A stretch of 64,000 bases of DNA from Chloropicon primus (lineage: Eukaryota > Chlorophyta > Chloropicophyceae > Chloropicales > Chloropicaceae). Under the pieces are notes generated by a model that saw nothing but the letters and a program-made list of their open reading frames with translations, had not been told where the DNA came from and ran no database searches. Location of the stretch: assembly GCA_023205875.1 (NCBI GenBank), contig CP060769.1, positions 310,001 to 374,000 on the forward strand, written 5' to 3'. This document shows positions 22,205 to 31,785 of the stretch, one piece after another (within the stretch, counting starts at the first letter, position 1; the number at the start of each line of letters is the position of its first letter). Both the position numbers and the translations under genes were made by a program.

Positions 22205-25200
22205 CTACGAGCTCAACCTCCTCCCCAGCCTGTTCTCCGTGGCCTCCAGGACCCGGCAGAGCCAGCCGGCCAGCCAGGAGTGGACGATATCCACGCCGAC
22301 GCTCGCGTCGAGCATGGCCTTGAGCTGGTTGAAGATGGACACGACCTGGGGCTTACCCAGGCCCTCCTGGGCGTCGACCCTCGAGAGCTCGCTGATCACC
22401 TTCCTCTGGCTCGGCTCCGACTTGTCGGGCTCCTTGTCGCTCCCGACGTACAGGAGGACCTTGGCGAAGGCCTGGAGGACCCGCTGCAGCCTCTGCAGGA
22501 CGGCCTCCTGGGCCTCCTCCTCCTCCTCGTCCAGGCCGCCCCCCTCGCTCACGAGGACATCCTTGAGGGCCCGGAGCTTGTGCCAGTCGACGTGGCCGTA
22601 CCCGCAGCGCCAGCCGGGCTTGTGCTGGCCGTCCCCACCCTCGGCGGAGGAGGCCTCCGCGGCCTCCGGCTCATCCGGGCTGGGCAGCACTGCGTAGAAC
22701 AGCAGCAAGTTTCGGGGTCGCCCCTTGCTCGACTCCTGCTGCTCGGGGCTCTGGACGGACGACGCATTGATTCCAAAGTACTGCAGGCAGATCGAACCGG
22801 GCTTGGGCGTGGGGATGTCCGGGGCCTCCGCCGACTGGGCCTGCGAGCCTCCCAGGATGAGGCTCCTCACCGTGGCGACCTCCTTGTCGTTCGAGAGGTC
22901 GAACTGGCCGCCGCTCATGTTCAGGCCGTCCGTGGCCACGATGCTACCGAGGACATTCCAGCGCTTGACCACGGTGAAGGACATGGGCAGCATGCTCGGC
23001 ACCGAGAACATGGCCGCCTGGAGCACCCTGCTGGCGTACATCGCCGCGGCCCTCTTGTCCTTGTTCACCTCGGAGAGGTGCTCCGAGTCCATACCGTACC
23101 GATCCATGTGCATGTTGATCGCCTTGGGCAGCTCGCCCTTGTCCGAGATGTGGACGCCGTAATGCTCCGGCGCCCTGCTCGCGGCAAAGACCTTGGAAAC
23201 CTTTGTGGCGTACTGAAGCAGGGCGAAGAAGTTCTCCTCGTCATGGAAGTGGTCGTACGTGGCCTGGGCCGACTGCAGCATCAGGATCCTGAGCAGGCCA
23301 GGATCGCTGAAGTCTCCCGTGGTGAACCAACTGAAGGCGCGCTCGAAGTACGACAGGGCGATCTGGAAATCGTTCAAGATGGCCGAGGCGCAACCCGTGT
23401 AGGTGTGCATGGACGCCTGGATGTGCGCATCCAAGGCGCAGTACCTCGCCTTATTGTGGCACTCCCCGAAGGTCTCCAGAGCCTGCTTCGCGTATAGCTT
23501 CGAGTCCACGGTGCCGGACTGCGCGAGGAGGACGTCTATCCTCCCCAAGTTCATCATCGCGTTGAGGTAAAGCGGGGTGGACCTGCAGAACAAGTTCGTC
23601 CTGTCCTTATGCTGAAGCCCGATGCTGAAGCCCTGGGCGTTGGACTGCGACTCGAAGACTTTGGCAGCCCACCCGAGCTGCTCCCTCGCTCCGCGGAGGT
23701 CGCCCTCCAGCGCCTCGAGGGCGACGGCATAGTCGGAGATCAGGACGGCGTGCTGCTCTGGGGTGATGCAGCCCTTGTTCTTCTCGACCAGCATGATGGC
23801 GGTCTTGTAGCCTTGGATTGTGGCCTCAGAGTCGCCCTTGCCGAGATTCAAGGAAGCCTTAATGTGCTCCATGTGCACGAGGACGTTGTAGGCCTTCATG
23901 TTGAATGCTTCCATCGACAGCACCTGGCACAGCGAGAGGGCCTCGTCCAAGTTGCCCAGATCCGCGTAGCACTGCATGAGGATGACCATGGATTCCAGCC
24001 AGATCTCCATGGTGAGGTCGTTCTTCATGGGCAGCCAACCCAGGCGTGACTCGTAGCCGGGGTCCTTGGGCGGAGACGCCGCGGCGTCCTTGATGCTCTG
24101 CAGGGTGCTGCCCGCCTTTTTCACCAGCTCGATTGCCACCTTGGACTCGCACAGGGCCCTCTTCATGTTCGCGTACTGCAGCAGCATCTGGCACTTGAGG
24201 ACCAGCCTCCCCTCGGTGTCGAAGATCCTCTTCGACGGCTCCGTTTGCGTGGAGTCCTCGTTCAGAATACTCTCGATGACGTTCTGAGCCGCTTCCATGA
24301 GCTTGGGCATCGAGCACGTCTCGTCCAAGACGTAGGTGGTGTCCGGCGTCGAGTTCTCGCCGATGGGGAAATTGATGCAGCTGGCAATGTTGATCAAAAA
24401 TAGGGACTGGCACGCAGCAATTTCCATCTCGGCGGCAATGCCAAAGCGTTCCCTGAAGGCGCTCCCGATCTTGATGGAGGCGATGTCTTGCAGAGCCTTG
24501 GCATTCTCCTTGGCCGCCACAGCTTTGCACGGGTTGAATTGGCCGCCATCGGAGAGGCCCAAGTTGTTGTGATCGGAAAAGAGCCACTCCTCGGTGAGCA
24601 GATCCAAAGATTCCAGGGACTCGGACGCCTTCAGGATGGGGAACAGAAGTGCGTGAGCGGCGTTGAAGAAGCCAAGCTCGATACATGCCCTGACCCTCTG
24701 GGCTCTGAAGTGCATGATCATTCCCTCTCTCCATATCAGAGGCCTGTTCTGAGGCTCGTCTGGCTTTCCTTGTGCTTCCTCGCCCTCCTCCACTTCCTCG
24801 CCCTCCTCCGCTGGGGCGGCGTCATCCTTCTCCGACCGTTTGACCTTGGCCTGCTCGCTCATCGAGTACTGAATGATGCAGTGGTCCGCCAGCACCAGCA
24901 CCGGCAGGGCCTCGAGGAAGGCCTTCCTGTTGAGAAGGGTAGAAGCGATGCTCTCGAGCCCCAAAAGCAGGTCCACGATGGACGCAAACCTGGGCATGTG
25001 AATGAGGTCAATCTTTTCGCTGAGCTTCCTCGGAGCCGTGTATCTCGCAAAGTTGCACAGGTAGGAAGGATGCCTCAAAGTGGAAGCCAAGATCGCTCTC
25101 GAGACGAGGGCTGCGAGCATGGCGCATTCCCCAGTGATGTAGATATCGTTCTTGTTGCTCAAGTTCAAAAGCTTTCCAAGCACAGATATTGCCAGAATTC

Positions 25201-28200
25201 CCTGCTTCTCCCCGATCTGCCGGATCAACCACTCGGCCGAGCTCGAGCCCCCAGCGTTGTCCTTGTTCTGGAAGAACTTGTTCCTCCAGTTCATGATCGT
25301 TTGGAACTCCCCGAAGATCGAGTCAAGCAACTCGTTCAGCGTCCGCTTCGCCGTCTTCTCGTTGCCAACGCTGATCGCGAGGTCCGCCATCTCTTGGAGG
25401 GCTTCCATCATGAGATCAATTTCGTCCATCTGCCTGAGCAACGGAATGCACGAGGAGTACTCCTTGATGGCTTTGCTCATGTTGGTGCTCACGTCCGCTT
25501 CCTCGTACGTCAGCATCAAGTTTCCCCTGAAGGCCAGGTCCCTGCAAGATTCCAGGCTGTTGAAACAAACGCTCGAAGTCTTTTCCATCTTGTACAACTT
25601 CTCGTTGTAGTCCGGGGTGCCCGGGATGAGCTCGCCGTGGTTGGAGATGATGGACACGAGGTGCTGCAGGACAGACTTGAGAGAGTACGCCGATATCCTC
25701 TTTTCCCTGTCGTCGCTGATGTACTCTGCACCCAAGCGCAGCACGTCCTTTGTCCGCGACGTGCCCTGAGAGCGCAGCAAGGCAACAAAAGCGGCATCCT
25801 GCATTTTGGCCAGCCATTCGAGGTCTTGAGGGTTGTTTGGCCCCTCGAAAGACGCAGCGACGTTTCTCTGGTGCTGGAAGTAGACGTTGTCGGTGCCGTG
25901 CGCCTCCTGACCCCTGAAGTACTCGCTGCCTTGGACGTTGAAGTCAAACACAAAGTCCATCAGCCTGTTGCAAATGACCAGCAGGTCATCCTTCAGGCCA
26001 TCTGGCAGGGAGTCCACCTGGTCGAACAAGTTGAACTTGCAACAGCAGTTCCACGCCTGGACACAGGCTGCCCTGAACAAGTTCCTGAGGTTGAAACGAG
26101 AGGTCATCTCGACGGCGATGCAGCTCAAGTGCAGCACCTCCATGACTTTCTTGTGGTTGTTCCCGTTCTTTTCCTCCGCCTCCGCAGCTTGGTCAGCAAT
26201 GTTCTTGTCGTGGGTGTACTCCGAGGCTTCGCTCACGAGCAAGACCACCCTCGAGTACAGCTGGCACTGGCTGAGGAAGTCGCTGCGGGCCTTTCTGAGC
26301 TCGCTCCTGCGGCGCAAGACCCTCATCAGCATGGAGGAAATCCGCTTCTCTCCTTGGGCCCTCGCCTTCTCTTCTGGGCCGGGCTTGTCGCCCTCTCCCT
26401 CCCCCTCTGCAGCAACTTCGTCCCCGCCCTTCTCCGCTTCGTTGTCCGAAAGCCTGGTGTAGTGACCCTCGAGCATCGTCTTTGCCTTCTGCTCAAGGGC
26501 TTCCACGATCTGTGGCGCGCTCTCTGCAACCTTGGAAGCCAGAGGGAACTTTGTTCCGTTCCTGTCCTTGAGAAGGATGCTGAGAACGTAAATCATGACG
26601 TGCAAGGTCTCGTCCGAGTTCTCGGAAGAGCCTCCTTCGATGGCCGAAGAGATCAAATCTGGGATGCCGTCCGGACCCTTCTCCTTCTTCTCGTGCAAGA
26701 CTTGCTTCGCCAGGGACACGATCGGGATGGGGATCTCATCTGAGATCGAGCCATTCACGAAATCGCCGACTCCCTTGAGTTGCAGGACATTCAAGGCCTT
26801 CTTTGCACCGTACACCTGGTAGTCCGCGTGCTCCAAGTTCTTGCAGAGCATCTTGATGAGCTGAAGGGTGATGTCCATCAGTTGCGACCCTGCCTTGTGC
26901 TCTCCGCATTGCTTGTAAATCCTCTCCACTTCACACACAAGGAGCGCGGAGATGTAGGTGCAAACCTTCTGCGCCTCGTCGGTGTTCGTCACCTTGTTGC
27001 CATCATTGAAGTGGCTCGAGAGCAAGATGACAAGGCTGGACACCAGCTTGATCAGGTAAGGGCTCCTCGTCCTGCACCTTATCAGCCTGACCATGATGTT
27101 GTTCGTCCTGACCAACGACTCGAGGCACAACTCCCTGTCGTTGATGAGGCAGCCAAGCTCAAAGGCCATCAAGGCGTGCTTGGCCTGCATCATCGTCTTC
27201 ACCTGGATGTCCAGAAGGAGCTTGCTGCTCTTCTCCTCGCCGATAGGGTTGTGGTGGTGAAGCATGTCGCTTTCGCAAAACATCACCAAAGCAAGCGACC
27301 TCAGCATGGATTGCGCCATCAGGGGGACCTTCTTGTTGTTCATCTGCACGGTGTCCACGGGGTTCAGAATGAAGTCGGTCCCTGAGTCCCTCATGTCTGC
27401 CCTGAAAACCTCTTTCACGTGCTTGCAAGCAATCTTGAGCAGCTTGATCAAAGATGAAGAACCTTTCGCTGTGCTCACAACAGAAGAAAGGGATGGCAAC
27501 TTCCTGTGCATGGGCAAAGACAGGTCATTCGCGAGCCTCGCGCACGTGATCGCAGCGTAGCACCAGAGCAGCTCGGTCGACAAAGGGTTGCAGGCGCAGC
27601 TGGCTTGAGTGGGCATGCTAATCGCGACTTTCTTCCCCTCGCCGTCGTAGCAACTCGCAATGAAGACGTAGCTCTGGTTTGATTGGAGGCCCTTGACCCT
27701 GAAGGGCTCCCCTATCGGTATCAGCTCGTTCTCTTTCCGCCCCATGGCACGCACGCTGGTTCCAGAAGAAGCTTTTGCGTCAATGGAAAAGTACTTGATC
27801 GCCTTGAGCAGGTTTGGACCCTTGGCAGGCTTGGAGAAAGTCACCACCGCTTCCCTTGAGGTGATCATCACCAGCTCCGGGGGCGGAAGGACCAGCTCGT
27901 CCCCCTTTGCGAAAGCGGGGCCAGAGCTGCTGTCAGCTTGCTTTGCGTCCCCCTTGTTTCTGCCAGACAGGTCCTGCAAGTGCCTGAGCGACTCGAGCAT
28001 GAAGGCCGGGATCTTCGACCGGTCGCTGTGAACACACGCGTACTGCATGTAAAACAAGGAGAGCCAGTAGACGTTCTTGCTGCACGAGTTTGCAATCTTG
28101 TTCTCCATCATGCGAAGGTGGGTCACGGGTTGATTCTGCTTGTCGGTCTTGTCCCTGTACTGGGCCGCCGTGAGCTGGATCCTGAACTGCAAACTAATCG

Positions 28201-30331
28201 CATCCACCTGGAGGCACGCCACGACAGACTCGATGGGCTCGGGATCTGAATTGTCGATGGAGGAGATCATGGCCTCGCTCCGGAACACGTCAGCGGCCTC
28301 CACGCATGCCGTCAGCGCCTCTATGGCTTGCTCCCAGTCCCCAACGTCTGCCTCTGCATACCCATACGTCCCGGCATGCAGCAACCGCTCGGTGATGATG
28401 CCGAGCTGAATTGCCGTCCGAAGGCGCAGCGAGGTGTCATCGAAATCTGTCTCCCGGAAGGCCTTGTCCACGCAGAACAGCGCCTGTTTCGCGACCGAAA
28501 TGATCTCCACGTTGTACTCCTCGGAGTCATAGACGCTTTGCTGGGGCGACAGTGACTGCTGGGGCGACGTGGAAGAGGCCTTGAGGGAGGACTTGTGCCC
28601 CCTCCTCTTCTTCTGCTTGTACAGCTTGTAAGTGTTGGCAGCCATTCTGTCCACCTCCTTGCAGGCATCGCCGATGATGATCTGCGAGTACTTGCAGAGG
28701 AGGAGGCTCACGTCGATGGCGAGGTCAACATCCTCGTACTTGGAGTCCTGCTTGAGCGCCGAGCTGAGCTCCTTGATCGACTTGATCGACCCGTTCTCAG
28801 TCTCCACGGCTTTGCAGCACTTGATCACCATTGCTGTGGAGCGCGTGTTGCTCGCGAGGAGTCCGTCAAGAATCACCTTGGGGTTGATCTTCTTCTTCTT
28901 CTCCCCCTCCTCCTGGCCCTCCCCCTGGCCCTCCTTCTTCCCTTCCTCCTCTCCCTTCTCTTCCCTTTCGGTGCCCTCCATACCGAGGGGCGAGCCGAAG
29001 TCCACCGTCTGGCCATCCAGCGAAGCGGTGATGGCATTGATGTGGTCGCACACTTTGTCGAACTCTTCCCACTGCTCATAAAGGTAGAACGTCCTGGACA
29101 GCGAAACAAGCATGTCGGCCAAGGTAGCATGCCTGCTGAACTTGCGCGGATGAACTTCCTTGCCGTCCGCGGTGTATCCCTGAGAGAGCTCCAAGTCCAG
29201 GTTCGTGAAAATGTCACGGAACCTAAGGGTGTCGCTGGTGGTGACCTCCAGGTACGATTCAAACGTCTGCGACAGCTTGTCCAGCAGTTTCCTCTCCTTG
29301 GAGTCGTCTTGAGGCGTGTAATGATGCACCACGATTCTCTTGTTTGGCCTCTGCAGGGCCAAGAGAAGTGCCAGCATCCGGTCACCCACTTGGGGAAAGG
29401 TCTCCTCGAGCATGTCCAGCCCATCCCCGCCGCCGCTGGGCGACAACATTTCGTACTTTGGGAAGAAGAGTGACAGCCTGAAGTTCGCTCGGTCGATGAG
29501 CTTCACAAGCTCTGGCTCCATCTGGACGGTGTCCATGCTCGCCAACGTCTTCATTCTCTGCCCTTGGTCCCTCGCTTTGTTCAAGAAGATTTGTGCAAAC
29601 TTGATGTTCTTCTGGTTCTCCTCCTCGTTCTCGCTCGTCGTGTCACTGCATTCGGCGACCGCGATGCACAACTGAACGTACCATCCCACGTGCTTCGGTA
29701 TGTATAGAAGCTCGATGCAGTCCAAGCACTCCAACGCGAAGATCAAGTAGGGCCTCACGATATGACCCAAGCCCTTGGACGACCCTGCTCTTGCGATCTC
29801 GTACAACACGGTCGTGCCGTTGAAGACGGACCAAAGGTGGTCCTCGTTCTCGATGGATGAGGCCATGAACCGCTGCACGCAGTCCAATATGCTGGTCAGC
29901 AGCTCGACACTCTTGCCGCTCCTCAAGCCTCTCGTCTTCTCGACAAGGACCTCGCAGTCACACACAGCCTTGCGATAGAAAGCAGTCGCGGTGATGTGGA
30001 ACGGAAGCTGCTGCTGGTTCCCGGAAGAAGCGTCGAGTATCGTGTCATAGCACTCTTGCGTGCTCAAGGTAAACAGCTGAGCGTGGTCAATCTTTTTGCC
30101 AAACTCCAAAAGCTTGTGACTCAGGACATCCAGTGGAACCTTGGCCTTGTAGTAGTCAAAGACTTCTTTCAACTTCTTCTCGCACTGGTACTTGTGGTCC
30201 TTGTCCGTCGTCTCGTTCTTCGCAGAGCCCGCGGTCGCTTTCGACTGCTCCTTCAGCTTCCTGGCAAGCACGCGGAGAGCCTTGTTGACCTCGCTCTCGA
30301 ACGAGGAGATCGTCGTCGAAAGGTCCACCAT
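22205..30331 (-). CDS. CFAP54: CFAP54, central-pair flagellar protein (intronless, 2,708 residues)
   Basis: A single uninterrupted frame of 8.1 kb; the first ATG (MVDLSTTISSFESEV) is at 30331. CFAP54 is a giant alpha-helical, TPR-like protein of the C1d projection of the axonemal central pair, needed for normal beating. Support comes from the N-terminal block: the VFDYYKAKVPLDVLSHKLLEFGKKI start, the LPFHITATAFYRKAVCDCEVL helix pair, HLWSVFNGTTVLYEIARAG and PYLIFALECLDCIELLY...VGWYVQLCIAVAE, all in CFAP54 order. A fibronectin-III-like segment (PPPELVMITSREAVVTFSKP) lies near residue 820. Two acidic/basic linkers interrupt the helices. Length is near the family norm. The call is by pattern, so a profile search should confirm it. 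Confidence 0.82.
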   Translation of the reverse strand: MVDLSTTISSFESEVNKALRVLARKLKEQSKATAGSAKNETTDKDHKYQCEKKLKEVFDYYKAKVPLDVLSHKLLEFGKKIDHAQLFTLSTQECYDTILDASSGNQQQLPFHITATAFYRKAVCDCEVLVEKTRGLRSGKSVELLTSILDCVQRFMASSIENEDHLWSVFNGTTVLYEIARAGSSKGLGHIVRPYLIFALECLDCIELLYIPKHVGWYVQLCIAVAECSDTTSENEEENQKNIKFAQIFLNKARDQGQRMKTLASMDTVQMEPELVKLIDRANFRLSLFFPKYEMLSPSGGGDGLDMLEETFPQVGDRMLALLLALQRPNKRIVVHHYTPQDDSKERKLLDKLSQTFESYLEVTTSDTLRFRDIFTNLDLELSQGYTADGKEVHPRKFSRHATLADMLVSLSRTFYLYEQWEEFDKVCDHINAITASLDGQTVDFGSPLGMEGTEREEKGEEEGKKEGQGEGQEEGEKKKKINPKVILDGLLASNTRSTAMVIKCCKAVETENGSIKSIKELSSALKQDSKYEDVDLAIDVSLLLCKYSQIIIGDACKEVDRMAANTYKLYKQKKRRGHKSSLKASSTSPQQSLSPQQSVYDSEEYNVEIISVAKQALFCVDKAFRETDFDDTSLRLRTAIQLGIITERLLHAGTYGYAEADVGDWEQAIEALTACVEAADVFRSEAMISSIDNSDPEPIESVVACLQVDAISLQFRIQLTAAQYRDKTDKQNQPVTHLRMMENKIANSCSKNVYWLSLFYMQYACVHSDRSKIPAFMLESLRHLQDLSGRNKGDAKQADSSSGPAFAKGDELVLPPPELVMITSREAVVTFSKPAKGPNLLKAIKYFSIDAKASSGTSVRAMGRKENELIPIGEPFRVKGLQSNQSYVFIASCYDGEGKKVAISMPTQASCACNPLSTELLWCYAAITCARLANDLSLPMHRKLPSLSSVVSTAKGSSSLIKLLKIACKHVKEVFRADMRDSGTDFILNPVDTVQMNNKKVPLMAQSMLRSLALVMFCESDMLHHHNPIGEEKSSKLLLDIQVKTMMQAKHALMAFELGCLINDRELCLESLVRTNNIMVRLIRCRTRSPYLIKLVSSLVILLSSHFNDGNKVTNTDEAQKVCTYISALLVCEVERIYKQCGEHKAGSQLMDITLQLIKMLCKNLEHADYQVYGAKKALNVLQLKGVGDFVNGSISDEIPIPIVSLAKQVLHEKKEKGPDGIPDLISSAIEGGSSENSDETLHVMIYVLSILLKDRNGTKFPLASKVAESAPQIVEALEQKAKTMLEGHYTRLSDNEAEKGGDEVAAEGEGEGDKPGPEEKARAQGEKRISSMLMRVLRRRSELRKARSDFLSQCQLYSRVVLLVSEASEYTHDKNIADQAAEAEEKNGNNHKKVMEVLHLSCIAVEMTSRFNLRNLFRAACVQAWNCCCKFNLFDQVDSLPDGLKDDLLVICNRLMDFVFDFNVQGSEYFRGQEAHGTDNVYFQHQRNVAASFEGPNNPQDLEWLAKMQDAAFVALLRSQGTSRTKDVLRLGAEYISDDREKRISAYSLKSVLQHLVSIISNHGELIPGTPDYNEKLYKMEKTSSVCFNSLESCRDLAFRGNLMLTYEEADVSTNMSKAIKEYSSCIPLLRQMDEIDLMMEALQEMADLAISVGNEKTAKRTLNELLDSIFGEFQTIMNWRNKFFQNKDNAGGSSSAEWLIRQIGEKQGILAISVLGKLLNLSNKNDIYITGECAMLAALVSRAILASTLRHPSYLCNFARYTAPRKLSEKIDLIHMPRFASIVDLLLGLESIASTLLNRKAFLEALPVLVLADHCIIQYSMSEQAKVKRSEKDDAAPAEEGEEVEEGEEAQGKPDEPQNRPLIWREGMIMHFRAQRVRACIELGFFNAAHALLFPILKASESLESLDLLTEEWLFSDHNNLGLSDGGQFNPCKAVAAKENAKALQDIASIKIGSAFRERFGIAAEMEIAACQSLFLINIASCINFPIGENSTPDTTYVLDETCSMPKLMEAAQNVIESILNEDSTQTEPSKRIFDTEGRLVLKCQMLLQYANMKRALCESKVAIELVKKAGSTLQSIKDAAASPPKDPGYESRLGWLPMKNDLTMEIWLESMVILMQCYADLGNLDEALSLCQVLSMEAFNMKAYNVLVHMEHIKASLNLGKGDSEATIQGYKTAIMLVEKNKGCITPEQHAVLISDYAVALEALEGDLRGAREQLGWAAKVFESQSNAQGFSIGLQHKDRTNLFCRSTPLYLNAMMNLGRIDVLLAQSGTVDSKLYAKQALETFGECHNKARYCALDAHIQASMHTYTGCASAILNDFQIALSYFERAFSWFTTGDFSDPGLLRILMLQSAQATYDHFHDEENFFALLQYATKVSKVFAASRAPEHYGVHISDKGELPKAINMHMDRYGMDSEHLSEVNKDKRAAAMYASRVLQAAMFSVPSMLPMSFTVVKRWNVLGSIVATDGLNMSGGQFDLSNDKEVATVRSLILGGSQAQSAEAPDIPTPKPGSICLQYFGINASSVQSPEQQESSKGRPRNLLLFYAVLPSPDEPEAAEASSAEGGDGQHKPGWRCGYGHVDWHKLRALKDVLVSEGGGLDEEEEEAQEAVLQRLQRVLQAFAKVLLYVGSDKEPDKSEPSQRKVISELSRVDAQEGLGKPQVVSIFNQLKAMLDASVGVDIVHSWLAGWLCRVLEATENRLGRRLSS

Positions 30332-31719
30332 AATATGGCGTGGTGGAGGCACTACTGAGAGCTTCCTCGCTACAACTGGAGTGTGTCTTCCCTCAACTAG
30401 TTTGAGAGCCTGTGTTCTGTCTGCGTCTAGTCTGTCCCCTGACTGCTAACATACAAGGTCTTCTGCGTCTTCGCCGGCTGATCGTGTTCGTGCAAGGGTC
30501 CGAGGGACGAACCTGACACCGACTCTGCCGTCCTTTGCCCCCTCTGCTCCACCGCTTGTCCTCCTGCTGTTCCTGTTGAGCGAGAGGCAAAAACCAAACA
30601 CCTTCGAGCGTATCAGTATCAACCAGAGGGTCCCCCTTCGCGAGGGAGGGGTCAGGAGAAAGCCGAGGAGGCGAGAATTTCATTCACAGCACGCTCAATT
30701 CCGCCACACCTCGCCCACCTCTGTCAATACGTCTCCAACTCACCTCCTTTCTCCTTTCAACTTCCTTCACTGATGAGACGAACAAACTCAACTTTTTCAG
30801 TCTCAAGGTCGCCAAACTTTACAATGGAGGGGTCGAAACGAAAGATCAGGAGACGAGGAACCAGGTCCTGCCCTTCTCGATCCCAACCCACGCCCTCCTC
30901 GCCGTCAAACGCGGGCCAAACTCACCTCACTCCTCGATCCCTCCAGCGCCCTTGGGGGGGGGTGAGGACTCCATCCCATTCCATTGGAAAGAGAAATGAA
31001 ATTCAAAAGTGGAGGATTTCACCTTTGGAAAAGTCGCGACGCGAGCCGAGTCGCTGACCTCTAAGACGCCCCCACTACAAGTCAAAACCCTTGGAAATTT
31101 TTCGGCCGGCCAAATGTTTCAAATTTGAATTTTGGCCGAAATTTTCGGCCACCCCGGTGTTTGACCGTTGTTCTCCGAGAGAGCAGAGCGAGGAGAGAGA
31201 GGAGCGCGGTCCATCCGGGAACACACAAGGGAGCATAATTGTCCCTCATCAGGCTTGCTTCACCCCACCCCGCCGCCCTTGGATTGCATTGGATTGGATT
31301 CTCGCACCCAACCCAACCCGACCCTTCTGCTTCAGGTCCACACAAGAGTCACTTGGTGGTGGTGAGTCGTGTAGCGGAGAGAGTCACTTGGTGGTGGAGA
31401 GTGTTGTTGTGCAACCCAGGAGGCCTAAGTGTGTTTGGTAACACGGTTGGTGACTCCCTGTGCGTGTCATACTCACGAGGGCTTTGCCAACAGACAGGAG
31501 GAGACAGCAGACGAGTGAGTTGTGTATCCTCTTGGTTGGAGTGTTTGGGGGAGAGGAAGAGGTATACGACAGGTGACCCTGTGTCTTGTTGGTTGGAGTA
31601 CTAGCATAGAAGTCTCTTCCCAGCAACTTCTTCCCAGTGCCTAGGAGACAGAGAACAACACACAGACAGGGAGAGAGAGAGAGAGGAGGAGGTGTAGGAA
31701 GGAAGGAAGGAAACCCAGG

Positions 31720-31763
<44 letters not shown>

Positions 31764-31785
31764 GAAAGAGTTCCAAGGTGCAAAC
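30332..31785. other. Divergent spacer between CFAP54 and the coiled-coil/EF-hand-like gene
   Basis: 1.45 kb without a supported gene. It holds an AT-rich inverted repeat (31094-31150), an 18-bp direct repeat AGAGTCACTTGGTGGTGG at 31345 and 31380, and (GA)n at 31729-31768 directly before the next ATG. Confidence 0.7.
31106..31138. repeat. AT-rich imperfect palindrome
   Basis: Arms CGGCCAAA and TTTGGCCG flank a perfect TTCAAATTTGAA core. The words GAAATTTTTCGGCC (31094) and GAAATTTTCGGCC (31138) also form a direct repeat around it. Confidence 0.7.

Noticed and set aside
24488-26743. 751-codon plus-strand frame inside CFAP54
   Set aside because: Antisense shadow of a conserved gene with biased codons; no domain, start context or homology of its own.
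30332-31785. Possible transposable element in the CFAP54 spacer
   Set aside because: No transposase or reverse transcriptase reading, no terminal inverted repeats at element scale and no target duplication; only a short inverted repeat is present.
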